Positions 51,849 to 61,190 of a stretch of DNA of 64,000 nt are shown one piece after another (within the stretch, counting starts at the first letter, position 1; each line of letters begins with the position of its first letter). Made by a program: the position numbers and the translations under genes. The notes beneath the pieces were generated by a model. The model worked only from the letters and a program-made list of their open reading frames with translations. It was not told where the DNA came from and searched no databases. Source of the stretch: Marinobacter sp. F4216 (GTDB lineage: Bacteria; Pseudomonadota; Gammaproteobacteria; Pseudomonadales; Oleiphilaceae); NCBI RefSeq assembly GCF_019931195.1, contig NZ_JAIOUO010000004.1, positions 62,001-126,000 of the forward strand. The letters run 5' to 3'.

Positions 51849-53522
51849 CTAGAGACGGCATGTCAGGCTTGGCAATTCCTCGTCAAACACCCGGCGGTTC
51901 TCGCGGTAGTCCACGGGCACTTCCAGTAACCGGACACCGCCGGCACTCAACGCGGCCCGCAACCGGGGCAACAGGTCTTCGGCCCGCTCTACGCGCTCGC
52001 CCGAGGCTCCATATGACCGGGCATAGGCGACGAAATCCGGATTGCCGTAATCCAGCCCGAAGGTTTCGAACCCCTCCTGGGCCTGTTTCCACTTGATCAT
52101 GCCGTAGGCGCTGTCGTTGATGATCAGCACCATCAGGTTCAGCCCAAGGCGCACCGCCGTTTCCATTTCCTGGCTGTTCATCATGAACCCGCCATCGCCA
52201 CAGACGGCCACCACCCGGCGATCCGGATACAGCATGGCCGCCATCATGGCGCTGGGCAGCCCGGCACCCATAGACGCCAGGGCGTTATCCAGCAGCACCG
52301 TGTTGTTGTCATAGGCCGGGTAATTGCGGGCAAACCACAGTTTGTACATGCCGTTGTCCAGGGCAATGATGCCGTCCTCCGGCACGGCCTGCCGCACATC
52401 GCTGACAATACGTTGTGGCAACAGCGGGAAACTGTCGTCGCCGGCCTTGTCCATCAGATGCTCGTCCACCGCGGACTTGACCCTCATAAGCCGGCTGAAA
52501 TCGTGCCCGCCACAACGACCACAATGTTCGGCCAGGTACTCGACACTGTTGGCGATGTCGCCCACGACCTCGTGCTGGGGAAAGTACACCGCATCGACAT
52601 TGGCGCCGGAGAAATTGACGTGAATAACCTTCTTGCCGCCGGGGTGCATGAAAAACGGGGGTTTCTCGACCAGGTCATGCCCCACGTTGATCACCAGATC
52701 GGCCTCATCGATGGCACAGTGCACGAAGTCCCCTGAGGACAGCGCCGCATTCCCCAGATAGCGGGGGTGGCGCTCATCGATGACGCCCTTGCCCATCTGG
52801 GTGGTAAAAAACGGGATGTCTGTGGAGTTCACCAGATGCAGCAGCGCCCGGGAGACCCGCTTCCGATTGGCACCGGCACCGATCATGATCAACGGGTGGC
52901 GGGCTTCGCGCAGCATATCGCAGGCGATATCCAGGCTCTTGGTACTGGCGGTCGGTCGGCGGGCGTCACTGGCGGCAAAGATATGGTTGTCGTCATGGGG
53001 ACGTTCGGCGGCGATATCCTCGGGCAGCTCCAGGTGCACGGCCCCGGGCCGCTCTTCCGCTGCCAGACGGAAGGCTTCACGAACTTTGGCGGGAATGGTG
53101 TTGGCGTTGCTGATCTGGCGGGTGTATTTGGTAATGGGTCGCATCAGATCCACCACATCCAGGATCTGGAACAACCCCTGTTTTGACGATTTGATTGGCT
53201 TTTGCCCGGTCACCATCATCATCGGCATCCCACCCAACTGGGCATAGGCGGCAGCCGTCACCAGATTGGTGGCGCCGGGACCGAGCGTCGACAGACAGAC
53301 GCCCACCTTACCTGTCAGCCGACCGTAGGTGGCCGCCATGAACCCCGCAGCCTGCTCGTGGCGATTGAGGATCAGCTGAATATCAGACGTGCGCAGGGCT
53401 TCCAGCAGGGCCAGATTCTCTTCACCCGGAACCGCAAAAATGTACTCGACACCTTCGCTTTCCAACGCCCGGACAAACAGCCTCGCCCCATCGGATTCCG
53501 AGATTGTGCGTTCGCTCTCCAT
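51849..53522 (-). CDS. thiamine-diphosphate enzyme of the acetolactate synthase family
   Basis: 557 residues, full length for the family. Opening with VPGEEN (catalytic Glu activating the cofactor), NRHEQAAGFMAATYGRLTGK, then the central domain and the C-terminal cofactor domain VCGDGGFMMNSQEMETAVRLGLNLMVLIINDSAYGMIKWKQ (GDG..N motif). No small regulatory subunit gene (ilvH/N) is near, which is more like catabolic acetolactate synthase or another TPP carboligase. It is downstream of the 674-residue protein and ATP-grasp genes on the same strand (gap of 116 bases) and may work with them. Substrate specificity cannot be read. Confidence 0.82.
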   Translation of the reverse strand: MESERTISESDGARLFVRALESEGVEYIFAVPGEENLALLEALRTSDIQLILNRHEQAAGFMAATYGRLTGKVGVCLSTLGPGATNLVTAAAYAQLGGMPMMMVTGQKPIKSSKQGLFQILDVVDLMRPITKYTRQISNANTIPAKVREAFRLAAEERPGAVHLELPEDIAAERPHDDNHIFAASDARRPTASTKSLDIACDMLREARHPLIMIGAGANRKRVSRALLHLVNSTDIPFFTTQMGKGVIDERHPRYLGNAALSSGDFVHCAIDEADLVINVGHDLVEKPPFFMHPGGKKVIHVNFSGANVDAVYFPQHEVVGDIANSVEYLAEHCGRCGGHDFSRLMRVKSAVDEHLMDKAGDDSFPLLPQRIVSDVRQAVPEDGIIALDNGMYKLWFARNYPAYDNNTVLLDNALASMGAGLPSAMMAAMLYPDRRVVAVCGDGGFMMNSQEMETAVRLGLNLMVLIINDSAYGMIKWKQAQEGFETFGLDYGNPDFVAYARSYGASGERVERAEDLLPRLRAALSAGGVRLLEVPVDYRENRRVFDEELPSLTCRL

Positions 53523-53638
53523 GGCTCCCTCCCATCAACGGTGTATTGCCGGTCAGGCGGTATGGCCTGGCCGGCATTGGCTTATCCAAGTGTACGCCAG
53601 CACGGCGGTTTGGATGCCCCGGACACCGGATGGAAACG

Positions 53639-55663
53639 CTACGAGCCCCCGGGCGGTTCTGCCTGCAATTCCTCTGACGGCAACCGGTCAGCACCCCAGG
53701 TGCGGTAGACCCGACCGACGACCCGCTGCAGTTCCTCGTCAGTAACATTGGCGGGCTCACCCCGTTCCAGAGGATCGTAATGGAAGATGTACAGGCGGGA
53801 AGTGAATTGCTCGAAAGGTAACGACGATTCGCCGAAGTGCTCGCCATGGCCGGCAGTGCTCACCTCGACATCGTTACCCCAGTGCTGGCCGCTGTCGTTG
53901 TTGGGGTTGAAGAAGTAGACCCGCATCTCGCCTTCAGGGTCCAGCGCTACGCGGAGGATAGTGATCGCATGCCAGCCGACAAACCGGGCCGCCCGGTCGG
54001 TCACGGCAACGCCCGCCGGCTGCGGATGCACCAGCGGCTGATTGCCGTTGTAGAACGGATGATAGCTGGCGTAGAAATGCCGGATAAAACCTTCCAGGTC
54101 ATGCAGTTTTCCGGTCGCCACATCCACGTTGATGGCAAAGCCCCGGCCGGAAGCCCAGCCATGGAATTCGGGATTCACCCACTGGTGGGGATCGCCTTGC
54201 CGATCCGCCACCATCCGACCCATTTCGGCATAGATCCGGTCCAGGTGGGGAACCACAATCAATGAAACGGGGTCCAGATCCAGGGTCACTTCCGAGGCCA
54301 CGCCACCCAGGCTGTGGGCCGAGGAGACCGGGCGACCTTCGAAATGAATGATGACCTCGTTGTCGCGGGCCGCCCAGGCGACCATCTGCAAGAGGTAGTC
54401 CGGGTCGTTGTAGGCCCACATGGACAGCGCCCGGGCCGACTGGCAGGTCGGGTTGTTACCCTGCCCCACCCCCAGGGGTTGGCCCAGCATATTCAGCACG
54501 CCCTGAATCAGCCAGACGCTGGGCGCTGGCTGATAACCAAAGGCCAGTTGCAGACGCTCCTTGGCAGGTTCGCACAAGGTCAGATTGAGCTGACGCCATA
54601 ATCCCGGTGCCACCGGTGGCTGGTACAAAATGCCCCGCTCCAGCATCAGGGCGAGCCCATAAATGCCCTGGGCGGTTTCCGGGAAGACCCCGTCCCGAAT
54701 CAGCGCGTACACCAATTCCTGATAGCAGATCAGGCAGTCCTTTCCGGTACTGGAAAGACCCAGCGCCTCCGGTAGCACCGAGGTCTGGTGCTCCAGGGCG
54801 AAACGCAAAAAGGTGGCGTGATAAGGCGACACCAGGCCCGTGTCGTGCATGGATCGGGCAAAGCCTGTGGCCTCGTTCTGTAAGGCCTGGGCATCCAGGG
54901 TGGCCAGCCGCTGCTCGTAGACAACGGTGCCCGGATCTTCACTGCTGGCACGGGTTGGACCGTACAGGCTGGAGATCAGCCGATCGGCGCCTCGTCCCGC
55001 ACCACCCAGATCTGCGTCTGGATCTGCCCGACAAAGGGCTATCTGGGTAATCATCCGGCGAACATCCTCCACCTGAATCGGCCGTTGCTGGAGAATCCGC
55101 CAGATTTCTTCAATCAAACTATCGAGCACGTGCTCATAGCCGATGTGCTCTGCCAGGTACTGAACCGCAGACTGGCTCACGACAGCCAGCCGCCCTTGCT
55201 TGCGCTCGGCCTCGCCGGTCAGCCCAAAGAGAAGTCCCAGGTTAACCGCCAGCACCTGAGTCAGGTGATGACGTGCCTGCTCTGCAGAGACGGTGGGATG
55301 CAGGTAAAGCTCCCGGGCAATCGCCAGAAAGCGCAGCTCACTGATGACTTCGATGACCACTGTATCGGCGTTGGTACTGCCGAGTGACTGCGGGGTCAGT
55401 GAGGGCAACAGAATTTTGGGATTCGCCCAGTCCGTGCCCTGATAAAGACCGGCATTTTCCAGGCGCTCAGAGCGTTCTTCAATGATCCGGCAGCCATCGG
55501 GCTGGAGCAGAACTCGGCGAGCGATATCAAGCAGGCGAGGAAGCTTGCCCGCTTTGGCAAACGGCCGACTCTGTTCCAGCGATTCAATCGCGTCGTCCAG
55601 CCGTTGTACCAGTTTATCGAGGTTGACCGCTGGCGATTCACCAGCGGAATGATGATCACTCAA
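53639..55663 (-). CDS. unrecognised 674-residue protein with possible Cys-His-Asn centre
   Basis: Cytosolic by appearance (no signal). Residues 1-330 are helical and variable looking. The second part holds what could be a papain- or transglutaminase-like core: GQGNNPTCQSARALSMWAYN with Cys407 at the start of a helix, GWHAITILRVALD with His565, and YFFNPNN with Asn586, in the order Cys-His-Asn usual for that fold. Other conserved-looking blocks: HFEGRPVSSAHSL and FHGWASGRGFAINVDV. It lies 53 bases after the ATP-grasp gene. A peptidase, transglutaminase or acyltransferase activity is inference only; no named family was recognised. Confidence 0.6.
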   Translation of the reverse strand: MSDHHSAGESPAVNLDKLVQRLDDAIESLEQSRPFAKAGKLPRLLDIARRVLLQPDGCRIIEERSERLENAGLYQGTDWANPKILLPSLTPQSLGSTNADTVVIEVISELRFLAIARELYLHPTVSAEQARHHLTQVLAVNLGLLFGLTGEAERKQGRLAVVSQSAVQYLAEHIGYEHVLDSLIEEIWRILQQRPIQVEDVRRMITQIALCRADPDADLGGAGRGADRLISSLYGPTRASSEDPGTVVYEQRLATLDAQALQNEATGFARSMHDTGLVSPYHATFLRFALEHQTSVLPEALGLSSTGKDCLICYQELVYALIRDGVFPETAQGIYGLALMLERGILYQPPVAPGLWRQLNLTLCEPAKERLQLAFGYQPAPSVWLIQGVLNMLGQPLGVGQGNNPTCQSARALSMWAYNDPDYLLQMVAWAARDNEVIIHFEGRPVSSAHSLGGVASEVTLDLDPVSLIVVPHLDRIYAEMGRMVADRQGDPHQWVNPEFHGWASGRGFAINVDVATGKLHDLEGFIRHFYASYHPFYNGNQPLVHPQPAGVAVTDRAARFVGWHAITILRVALDPEGEMRVYFFNPNNDSGQHWGNDVEVSTAGHGEHFGESSLPFEQFTSRLYIFHYDPLERGEPANVTDEELQRVVGRVYRTWGADRLPSEELQAEPPGGS

Positions 55664-55716
55664 ATCTATTCCTCAGTCCGTGCGGCAACCTCACAAACGG
55701 TTGCCGCGCTCGCTGA

Positions 55717-56949
55717 TTATACATAGAAATCGAGTTCTTCCTGATGCTTCAGCAAATCCCGCATCACATAGGGATCATCGCCGAAGAAATACACCAGTCC
55801 CCAATGCGTACCGAAAGCGGTTCGCTTGGTAACGGTTTCTTCCATCGGTGGCGTCAGCTCGTGGGACTCGAAATAGTCGTGATTTTCGGTTTCTTCCGGC
55901 ATTTCGAGGCGGCTGACCACACGACGGCGTGGATACACACCGAAGCAGCCAGCATAACCCTTGGCATCTTCCACTTCTTTCGGGAAGAAGGCTTTGACTT
56001 CTTCCTCGGTGGTCTTCGGATCAAAGCACATGATCATGGCCTGGTACGCGTTGAAGCCGTACGCACGCTCAAGCAGCTCGAATACCTTGAACCCAGGCGG
56101 GCGATAGGCCACCTCACCGAAGTACATGGTGCCGTCGCTAGTGACGAAGTACTCCGGGTGAATCAGGCCAAAGTCGATATCAAAGGTCTTGATCAGCTTT
56201 TCGATCTCGCCCCGGATCTGTTCCCGGTACTTTTCGAGGTCCGGAGTGGCTGGCACGAACACGGAATAACCGAGCGTGACGTACTCCGAAATGTTCAGGA
56301 AGGCAATCTTACCATTGTGAATCCAGGCCTCGACGGCAAACTCCCAGCCATCGAGGTGGGATTCCATCAGAACCGGAAATTCCTCATCGGGGATACTGTC
56401 GATTTCATCCGGCGTACGGATGACCCGGTGGCCGAGGCAACCGGCCTTGTCGAAGGCCTTCAGGTGAATCGGATCGTTCGGGTCGCCATCCAGCTTGAGC
56501 AAGGTCTGGTTAACCCGCTTCAGGAAGCGAATGACATCGTCCTTGTCGTGTGCCTCTTCGAAGATACCCACACGGATGCCACCGAGCTGGGCCCGGCGTT
56601 TCATCAGTGCCTTGTCCCGCAGCAGCATGGCCTGACCGAACAGGCGGGGCTTGTCCATCAGCACCGAGTTAATGGCGCCGGCCCACTCGACGGTTTCTTC
56701 GAACAGGGGAATGGCAACATCCACACCCATATCCTGGAGGGTCTGAGCGATTTCCACGGAGCGGTCGTTCAGACGCTCGAAATTCCACGGCACATAGGGA
56801 ATGTCGTGTTCTTTGCAGTATGCCTCAGCCCAATCCGGGGCGACCACTACGTAACGGCGGTCAAACTTATCGGCGGCTTCAACCGCGTTGAGACTCCATC
56901 CCAGCAGTGCCACGTACCCTTTGTCCGGGTTGTATTCGTGCTCACTCAT
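55717..56949 (-). CDS. ATP-grasp ligase
   Basis: 410 residues. N-terminal Rossmann-like part (YVALLGWSLNAVEAADKFDRRYVVVAPDWAEAYCKEHDIPYVPW), a central nucleotide lid region (QAMLLRDKALMKRRAQLGGIRVGIF, then HLKAFDKAGCLGHRVI) and the ATP-grasp core ending with ESHLDGWEFAVEAWIHNGKIAFLNISEY and DFGLIHPEYFVTSDGTMYFGEVAYRPPG, whose acidic residues bind magnesium. Such enzymes join a carboxylate to an amine or thiol through an acyl-phosphate. It heads the minus-strand run ATP-grasp, 674-residue protein, TPP enzyme. Substrates unknown. Confidence 0.8.
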   Translation of the reverse strand: MSEHEYNPDKGYVALLGWSLNAVEAADKFDRRYVVVAPDWAEAYCKEHDIPYVPWNFERLNDRSVEIAQTLQDMGVDVAIPLFEETVEWAGAINSVLMDKPRLFGQAMLLRDKALMKRRAQLGGIRVGIFEEAHDKDDVIRFLKRVNQTLLKLDGDPNDPIHLKAFDKAGCLGHRVIRTPDEIDSIPDEEFPVLMESHLDGWEFAVEAWIHNGKIAFLNISEYVTLGYSVFVPATPDLEKYREQIRGEIEKLIKTFDIDFGLIHPEYFVTSDGTMYFGEVAYRPPGFKVFELLERAYGFNAYQAMIMCFDPKTTEEEVKAFFPKEVEDAKGYAGCFGVYPRRRVVSRLEMPEETENHDYFESHELTPPMEETVTKRTAFGTHWGLVYFFGDDPYVMRDLLKHQEELDFYV

Positions 56950-57033
56950 TAACTCCCTCCTTTGCTTTTGGCTGTACTACAACCGTAACTCCTTGTTACT
57001 AAAAAGCAAATAAGAGTCATCCTCAAAAAAGGA

Positions 57034-57079
57034 AAAGCACCGCGAACGCTGGCCGGAAGGCCAGCGTTCGCGGTGCTTT
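57034..57079 (-). terminator. very strong terminator of mqo: 21-bp perfect stem
   Basis: Perfect inverted repeat of 21 bases with a 4-base loop, followed on the minus strand by TTTTCCTTTTTT. It lies 27 bases after the mqo stop and separates it from the ATP-grasp gene. Confidence 0.9.
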
Positions 57080-57105
57080 CACGCCTGTTAGACCGATTAG
57101 GAATA

Positions 57106-58587
57106 TCAGGTCAATTTCAGGGTGGACAGGGTCCGTTCCCGCACTTTGGTCAACAGAGCCTCGTCATCCACCAGCGATCGACCGTAGGACGGCACCAGGG
57201 TTTTCATCCGCTCCTGCCACTCGGGCGACTTGATTTTTTCCGGGAAGCAACGTTCCAGCACATCGATCATTGCGTTGGCCGCTGTTGAGGCGCCTGGAGA
57301 GGCTCCCAGCAGCGCCGCCAGAGTACCGTCTTTGGCCGCCACGATTTCGGTACCGAACTCCAGCTTGCCCCGGCCGCCTTCATCCTGCTTGATGATCTGC
57401 ACGCGCTGGCCCGCCATTTTCAGTTCCCAGTCGTCTTCGCCGGCGTCGGGGAAGAAGTTACGCAGGGAGGCCACACGATCACTGTGGGACTGAAACACTT
57501 CGCCGATCAGGTACCGTGTCAGATCCATGTTGTTCTTGCTTACCGACAACATCGGGCGGAGGTTCGCCGCCCGTACAGACCCAAACAGGTCAAACATCGA
57601 ACCCTGTTTCAGGAATCGGGTTGTGAAACCGGCAAACGGGCCGAACAACAAGGCTGGCTCGCCGTTGATGATGCGGGTATCCAGATGCGGTACCGACATG
57701 GGCGGAGCCCCGATGGGGGCCTTGCCGTACACCTTGGAGTCGTGCTGTTTCACGATTTCTGGTTTCTGGCACACCAGCCACTGACCACTGACCGGGAAAC
57801 CACCATAGCCGCGAGCCTCTTTGATGCCGGACTTCTGCAGCAACGGCAGCGCACCACCTCCAGCCCCCAGAAACACAAACCCGGCTTCCAGCTTGGTCAG
57901 CTCACCGGTCTTCTGATTGCGCACACGGACTTTCCAGCGTCCGTTGTCCCGCTGATCCAGATAATGAACCGGACTGCTCAGCATCAGTTCGAAATTGGGC
58001 TGGCTCTGCAGATAGTCCACCATGCTGCGGGTCAGGGACCCGAAATCCACATCCGCGCCATACTCCACACGGGTGGCCGCAATCGGCTCTCCGGCCTGAC
58101 GGTTTTTCACCACCAGTGGCATCCACTCGCCCAGCTCGTCGAGGGATTCGGTGTACTTCATGTCCCGGAACAGGTGATGCTTGCTCAGGCGCTCGAACCG
58201 GCGCTTGAGGAACTTAACCCCATCCTCGCCCCAGACAAAGCTCTGGTGAGGCGTGCGGTTAATAAACTTGTTTGGCTCGGGCAACATGCCCTGCTCAACT
58301 AGGTACGACCAGAACTGAAGCGACACTTCGAACTGCGCGTTGATCTTCAGTGCACGATCGATGGCCACGTCGCCATCGCCGGTTTCCGGCGTGTAGTTCA
58401 GTTCGCAGTAGCCGGCGTGCCCGGTGCCTGCGTTATTCCAGCCATCGGTGCTTTCATGGGCAACGTGGTCGAGACGCTCCACCATGACGATGTCCAGAGA
58501 GGGATCAAGCTGTCTAAGCATCATGCCGAGGGTGGCGCTCATGACACCACCACCGACCAGCACTACGTCTGCCTGTCTAGCGGCCAT
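57106..58587 (-). CDS. mqo: malate:quinone oxidoreductase
   Basis: Membrane-associated FAD enzyme oxidising malate to oxaloacetate with quinone reduction, replacing or backing up NAD malate dehydrogenase. 493 residues, the usual length. FAD-binding start VVLVGGGVMSATLGMMLRQLDP, then ERLDHVAHESTDGWNNAGTGHAGYCELNYTP, FVFLGAGGGALPLLQKSGI, FGPFAGFTTRFLK and the C-terminal LGASPGASTAANAMIDVLERCFP, all as in Mqo. Single gene with its own strong terminator, divergent from nhaD. Confidence 0.95.
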   Translation of the reverse strand: MAARQADVVLVGGGVMSATLGMMLRQLDPSLDIVMVERLDHVAHESTDGWNNAGTGHAGYCELNYTPETGDGDVAIDRALKINAQFEVSLQFWSYLVEQGMLPEPNKFINRTPHQSFVWGEDGVKFLKRRFERLSKHHLFRDMKYTESLDELGEWMPLVVKNRQAGEPIAATRVEYGADVDFGSLTRSMVDYLQSQPNFELMLSSPVHYLDQRDNGRWKVRVRNQKTGELTKLEAGFVFLGAGGGALPLLQKSGIKEARGYGGFPVSGQWLVCQKPEIVKQHDSKVYGKAPIGAPPMSVPHLDTRIINGEPALLFGPFAGFTTRFLKQGSMFDLFGSVRAANLRPMLSVSKNNMDLTRYLIGEVFQSHSDRVASLRNFFPDAGEDDWELKMAGQRVQIIKQDEGGRGKLEFGTEIVAAKDGTLAALLGASPGASTAANAMIDVLERCFPEKIKSPEWQERMKTLVPSYGRSLVDDEALLTKVRERTLSTLKLT

Positions 58588-58910
58588 TGGTTTATACCCT
58601 AGCTTGTAATGAGCCTGTCGTGCTCCCCCACGATCAGCAGGGAAGCCTGTTGGAAGCCGGTCTTATGCGAGGTAAAAGCGCGGCCGTTTGCTTCCTGTTT
58701 TATACGCGGGCGCAATTATCCTGATTTTCGCTGCAAGAATAAAATGTGATTCGCGAACCCGTGCTTCACCGGTCCAATCTGGCCCTTGAATCAGCAGTTG
58801 GGTGGTACGCACACTGGTTTAGTGTGGGTCACGGCGCTACACTTCGCCCGCGTTCGCGTGCGGCCCGACAGCGACCGCCCATTAAGAATTCCGGACTGGA
58901 TACTCGCCCG
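58588..58910. other. 323-base divergent intergenic region, mqo / nhaD
   Basis: Holds the promoters of both genes. An in-frame ATG at 58746 could lengthen NhaD, but the added residues are unlike a membrane protein start. No repeat, RNA or further gene seen. Confidence 0.4.
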
Positions 58911-60161
58911 ATGCCTGCATTTGAAATCGTGTTGATCGCCCTGGCGGTCCTGGCGCTACTTGGCGTCATATTTGAAGAAAAGCTTCATATCAACAAAGCC
59001 AAGGTCACACTATTTTTCGGCACACTGAGCTGGATCCTGTTGTTCAGCGCCAGTGACAGCACTCTGGAAACGGATGCCATTGCCGCCGGACTCTCAGAAA
59101 GTATTGCCGAAATTGCCGGGCTCTGGCTGTTCCTGGTCGCCGCAATGACTTTCGTGGCCTACCTGAACAAGAAAGGCATGATCGAGAATCTGGTGTATCT
59201 GATCATGCCCGGCCAGGTTAGCGAGCGAAAACTCCTGTTCCTGACAGGGCTGTTTTGCTTCCTGTTTTCTTCTCTTGCCGACAACATCACCGCCACGCTC
59301 GTCTCCTGCACACTGATCCTGTCTCTGGACCTACCCCGCAAGAAACGCCTGCAGTTCACCACCCTGGTGGTGTTTGCCGTGAACTCCGGTGGCGTTGCCT
59401 TGATTACCGGCGATGTAACGACGCTGATGATTTTCCTGGCCGACAAGGTCGAAATCCTCACCTTGCTGACCCTGTCCCTGCCGGCGGCCATAACGGTTTT
59501 CCTGCTCGCCATATTCCTGTCCCGCGGGCTGGATGGCACCGTTACTCTGAAAGCCCACAAAACCCAGATCCGCCCCGTTGATGCCACCATCAGCGCCCTG
59601 TTCCTGTTGACGATTCTGGGCACCATTGCCGGCAATGCGCTGCTGGGCATTCCACCGGTACTAACGTTCCTGTTTGGACTGTCGGTGATGTTCCTGGTGT
59701 CCCGCTTCATGAGCGACGATTCGGATCTGGACCCAATTCTGGAATACATCCGTATCATCGAGTTTGAAACGTTGCTGTTTTTCCTTGGCATCCTGCTACT
59801 GGTGGGCATGCTCAAGGAGATTCATGCGCTGAACTCGTTCGTCGCGATCTATGATGTACTACCGCCCCTGTATGCCAACTACCTGATGGGCATTTTCTCG
59901 GCGGTGATTGATAACGTGCCACTGACTGCAGCGCTGCTGAAGGCCGGCATTACCATGACACCGGGTGAATGGATGGGGCTCACCTACGCCGTTGGTGTGG
60001 GCGGCTCGCTGCTGATCATCGGCTCAGCCGCCGGCATTGTGGCCATGAGCAAAATCCCGGGGCTGACCTTCGGTGCCTACATGCGGTATCTTGCCCACCT
60101 TCTAGCGGCCTACACACTGGGGTACGCCGGGGTTTTCATGCTAGGAAAATTCATTCACTGA
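58911..60161 (+). CDS. nhaD: NhaD-type Na+/H+ antiporter
   Basis: 416 residues, some 12 membrane segments. Inner-membrane sodium/proton antiporter of marine and halophilic bacteria, exporting Na+ at alkaline pH. Family features: a short first segment after MPAFEIVLIALAVLALLG, the LADNITATLVS stretch, NSGGVALITGDVTTLMIFL, and a late DNVPLTAALLKAG with conserved Asp. The ATG at 58911 gives the normal start. Nine bases separate it from the CaCA antiporter gene, so they are an operon in which Na+ handling and Ca2+/Na+ exchange are linked. Confidence 0.9.
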   Translation: MPAFEIVLIALAVLALLGVIFEEKLHINKAKVTLFFGTLSWILLFSASDSTLETDAIAAGLSESIAEIAGLWLFLVAAMTFVAYLNKKGMIENLVYLIMPGQVSERKLLFLTGLFCFLFSSLADNITATLVSCTLILSLDLPRKKRLQFTTLVVFAVNSGGVALITGDVTTLMIFLADKVEILTLLTLSLPAAITVFLLAIFLSRGLDGTVTLKAHKTQIRPVDATISALFLLTILGTIAGNALLGIPPVLTFLFGLSVMFLVSRFMSDDSDLDPILEYIRIIEFETLLFFLGILLLVGMLKEIHALNSFVAIYDVLPPLYANYLMGIFSAVIDNVPLTAALLKAGITMTPGEWMGLTYAVGVGGSLLIIGSAAGIVAMSKIPGLTFGAYMRYLAHLLAAYTLGYAGVFMLGKFIH

Positions 60162-60170
60162 GGTCTTTCT

Positions 60171-61151
60171 ATGTTAATGGCGATTGCCGCGGTTGCTGCC
60201 GGGCTGGTTCTGCTGGTCTGGAGCGCAGACAAATTCGTCGATGGGGCCGCCGCGACGGCCAAGCACCTGGGCATGCCTGCCCTGCTGATCGGGATGGTAA
60301 TCATTGGTTTCGGCACTTCGGCCCCGGAACTGGCGGTATCGGCCATGGCCGCCGCCGATGGCAATCCGGGCCTGGCCCTCGGTAACGGCTATGGTTCCAA
60401 TATCACCAACATTGCCCTGATTGTGGGCCTGACCGCCGTGATCGCGCCCATTGCCGTGCATTCCCAGGTGATCCGCAAGGAACTGCCCCTGTTGGTGGTA
60501 CTGACCCTCATTGCTGGCGCACAGCTGATCGATGGTGAATTGTCTCGCCTGGATGGCTGGGTGCTGCTTGCGGTGTTTGCGGCAGTCATGGGCTGGTCGA
60601 TTTTTCAGGGCCTGCGCAACAAGGCTGATCCAATGACCGGTGCGGGCGACGACGCCGAGGTCCCGGCCATGTCCATGAACAGCGCCATCGTGTGGCTGTT
60701 GATTGGCCTGGTTCTGCTGGTCGTCAGTTCCCGCCTGCTGGTCTGGGGCGCCGTGACGATTGCTCAGACGCTGGGCGTCAGTGATCTGATCATTGGCCTG
60801 ACCATCGTGGCGATCGGCACCTCGCTGCCGGAACTCGCCTCGGCCATCGCCGCCGTTCGCAAGAACGAGCACGACCTGATTCTCGGCAACATCCTCGGTT
60901 CCGGCATTTTCAACACCCTGGCCGTGGTTGGTCTGGCAGCGGCTATTGAGCCCCTGCAGGTAGACCCGGAAGTGCTTTATCGAGACTGGACGCTGATGTT
61001 GGCGCTGACCGTTGGCTTGCTATTGATGGGCTACGGCCTGATCAGCGGCAAGAAGGCCATCAGCCGGCCCAATGGCGCCATCCTTTTGCTGGTCTACGTG
61101 GCTTATACAGGCTACCTGCTCTCCACCGTGGTATCCGCCGCAACGGCGTAA
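60171..61151 (+). CDS. CaCA-family calcium/sodium antiporter (YrbG-like)
   Basis: 326 residues with two inverted alpha repeats: GFGTSAPELAVSAMAAADGNPGLALGNGYGSNITNIALIVG and AIGTSLPELASAIAAVRKNEHDLILGNILGSGIFNTLAVVG. The GTS-P-E motifs form the ion site. About ten membrane segments. Probably exports calcium in exchange for sodium or protons, using the gradient kept by NhaD encoded just upstream. The GNGYGSN form in the first repeat differs slightly from the usual GNVIGSN. Confidence 0.9.
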   Translation: MLMAIAAVAAGLVLLVWSADKFVDGAAATAKHLGMPALLIGMVIIGFGTSAPELAVSAMAAADGNPGLALGNGYGSNITNIALIVGLTAVIAPIAVHSQVIRKELPLLVVLTLIAGAQLIDGELSRLDGWVLLAVFAAVMGWSIFQGLRNKADPMTGAGDDAEVPAMSMNSAIVWLLIGLVLLVVSSRLLVWGAVTIAQTLGVSDLIIGLTIVAIGTSLPELASAIAAVRKNEHDLILGNILGSGIFNTLAVVGLAAAIEPLQVDPEVLYRDWTLMLALTVGLLLMGYGLISGKKAISRPNGAILLLVYVAYTGYLLSTVVSAATA

Positions 61152-61161
61152 CCCACTACCA

Positions 61162-61190
61162 GGCGGAGCCCACGGTCAGTGGGCTTCGCC
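61162..61190. terminator. hairpin between convergent antiporter and acyltransferase genes
   Basis: Twelve-base stem (GGCGGAGCCCAC / GTGGGCTTCGCC, one G-T pair) with a 5-base loop, covering the end of the plsC-like gene. No T-run follows, so its role as terminator is only likely. Confidence 0.4.

Noticed and set aside
55744..56952. 402-codon open frame on the plus strand
   Set aside because: Mirror of the ATP-grasp gene, which has clear family motifs.
58746..58910. Possible 55-residue N-terminal extension of NhaD
   Set aside because: Arg-rich and unlike the start of NhaD proteins; the ATG at 58911 gives the normal first membrane segment.
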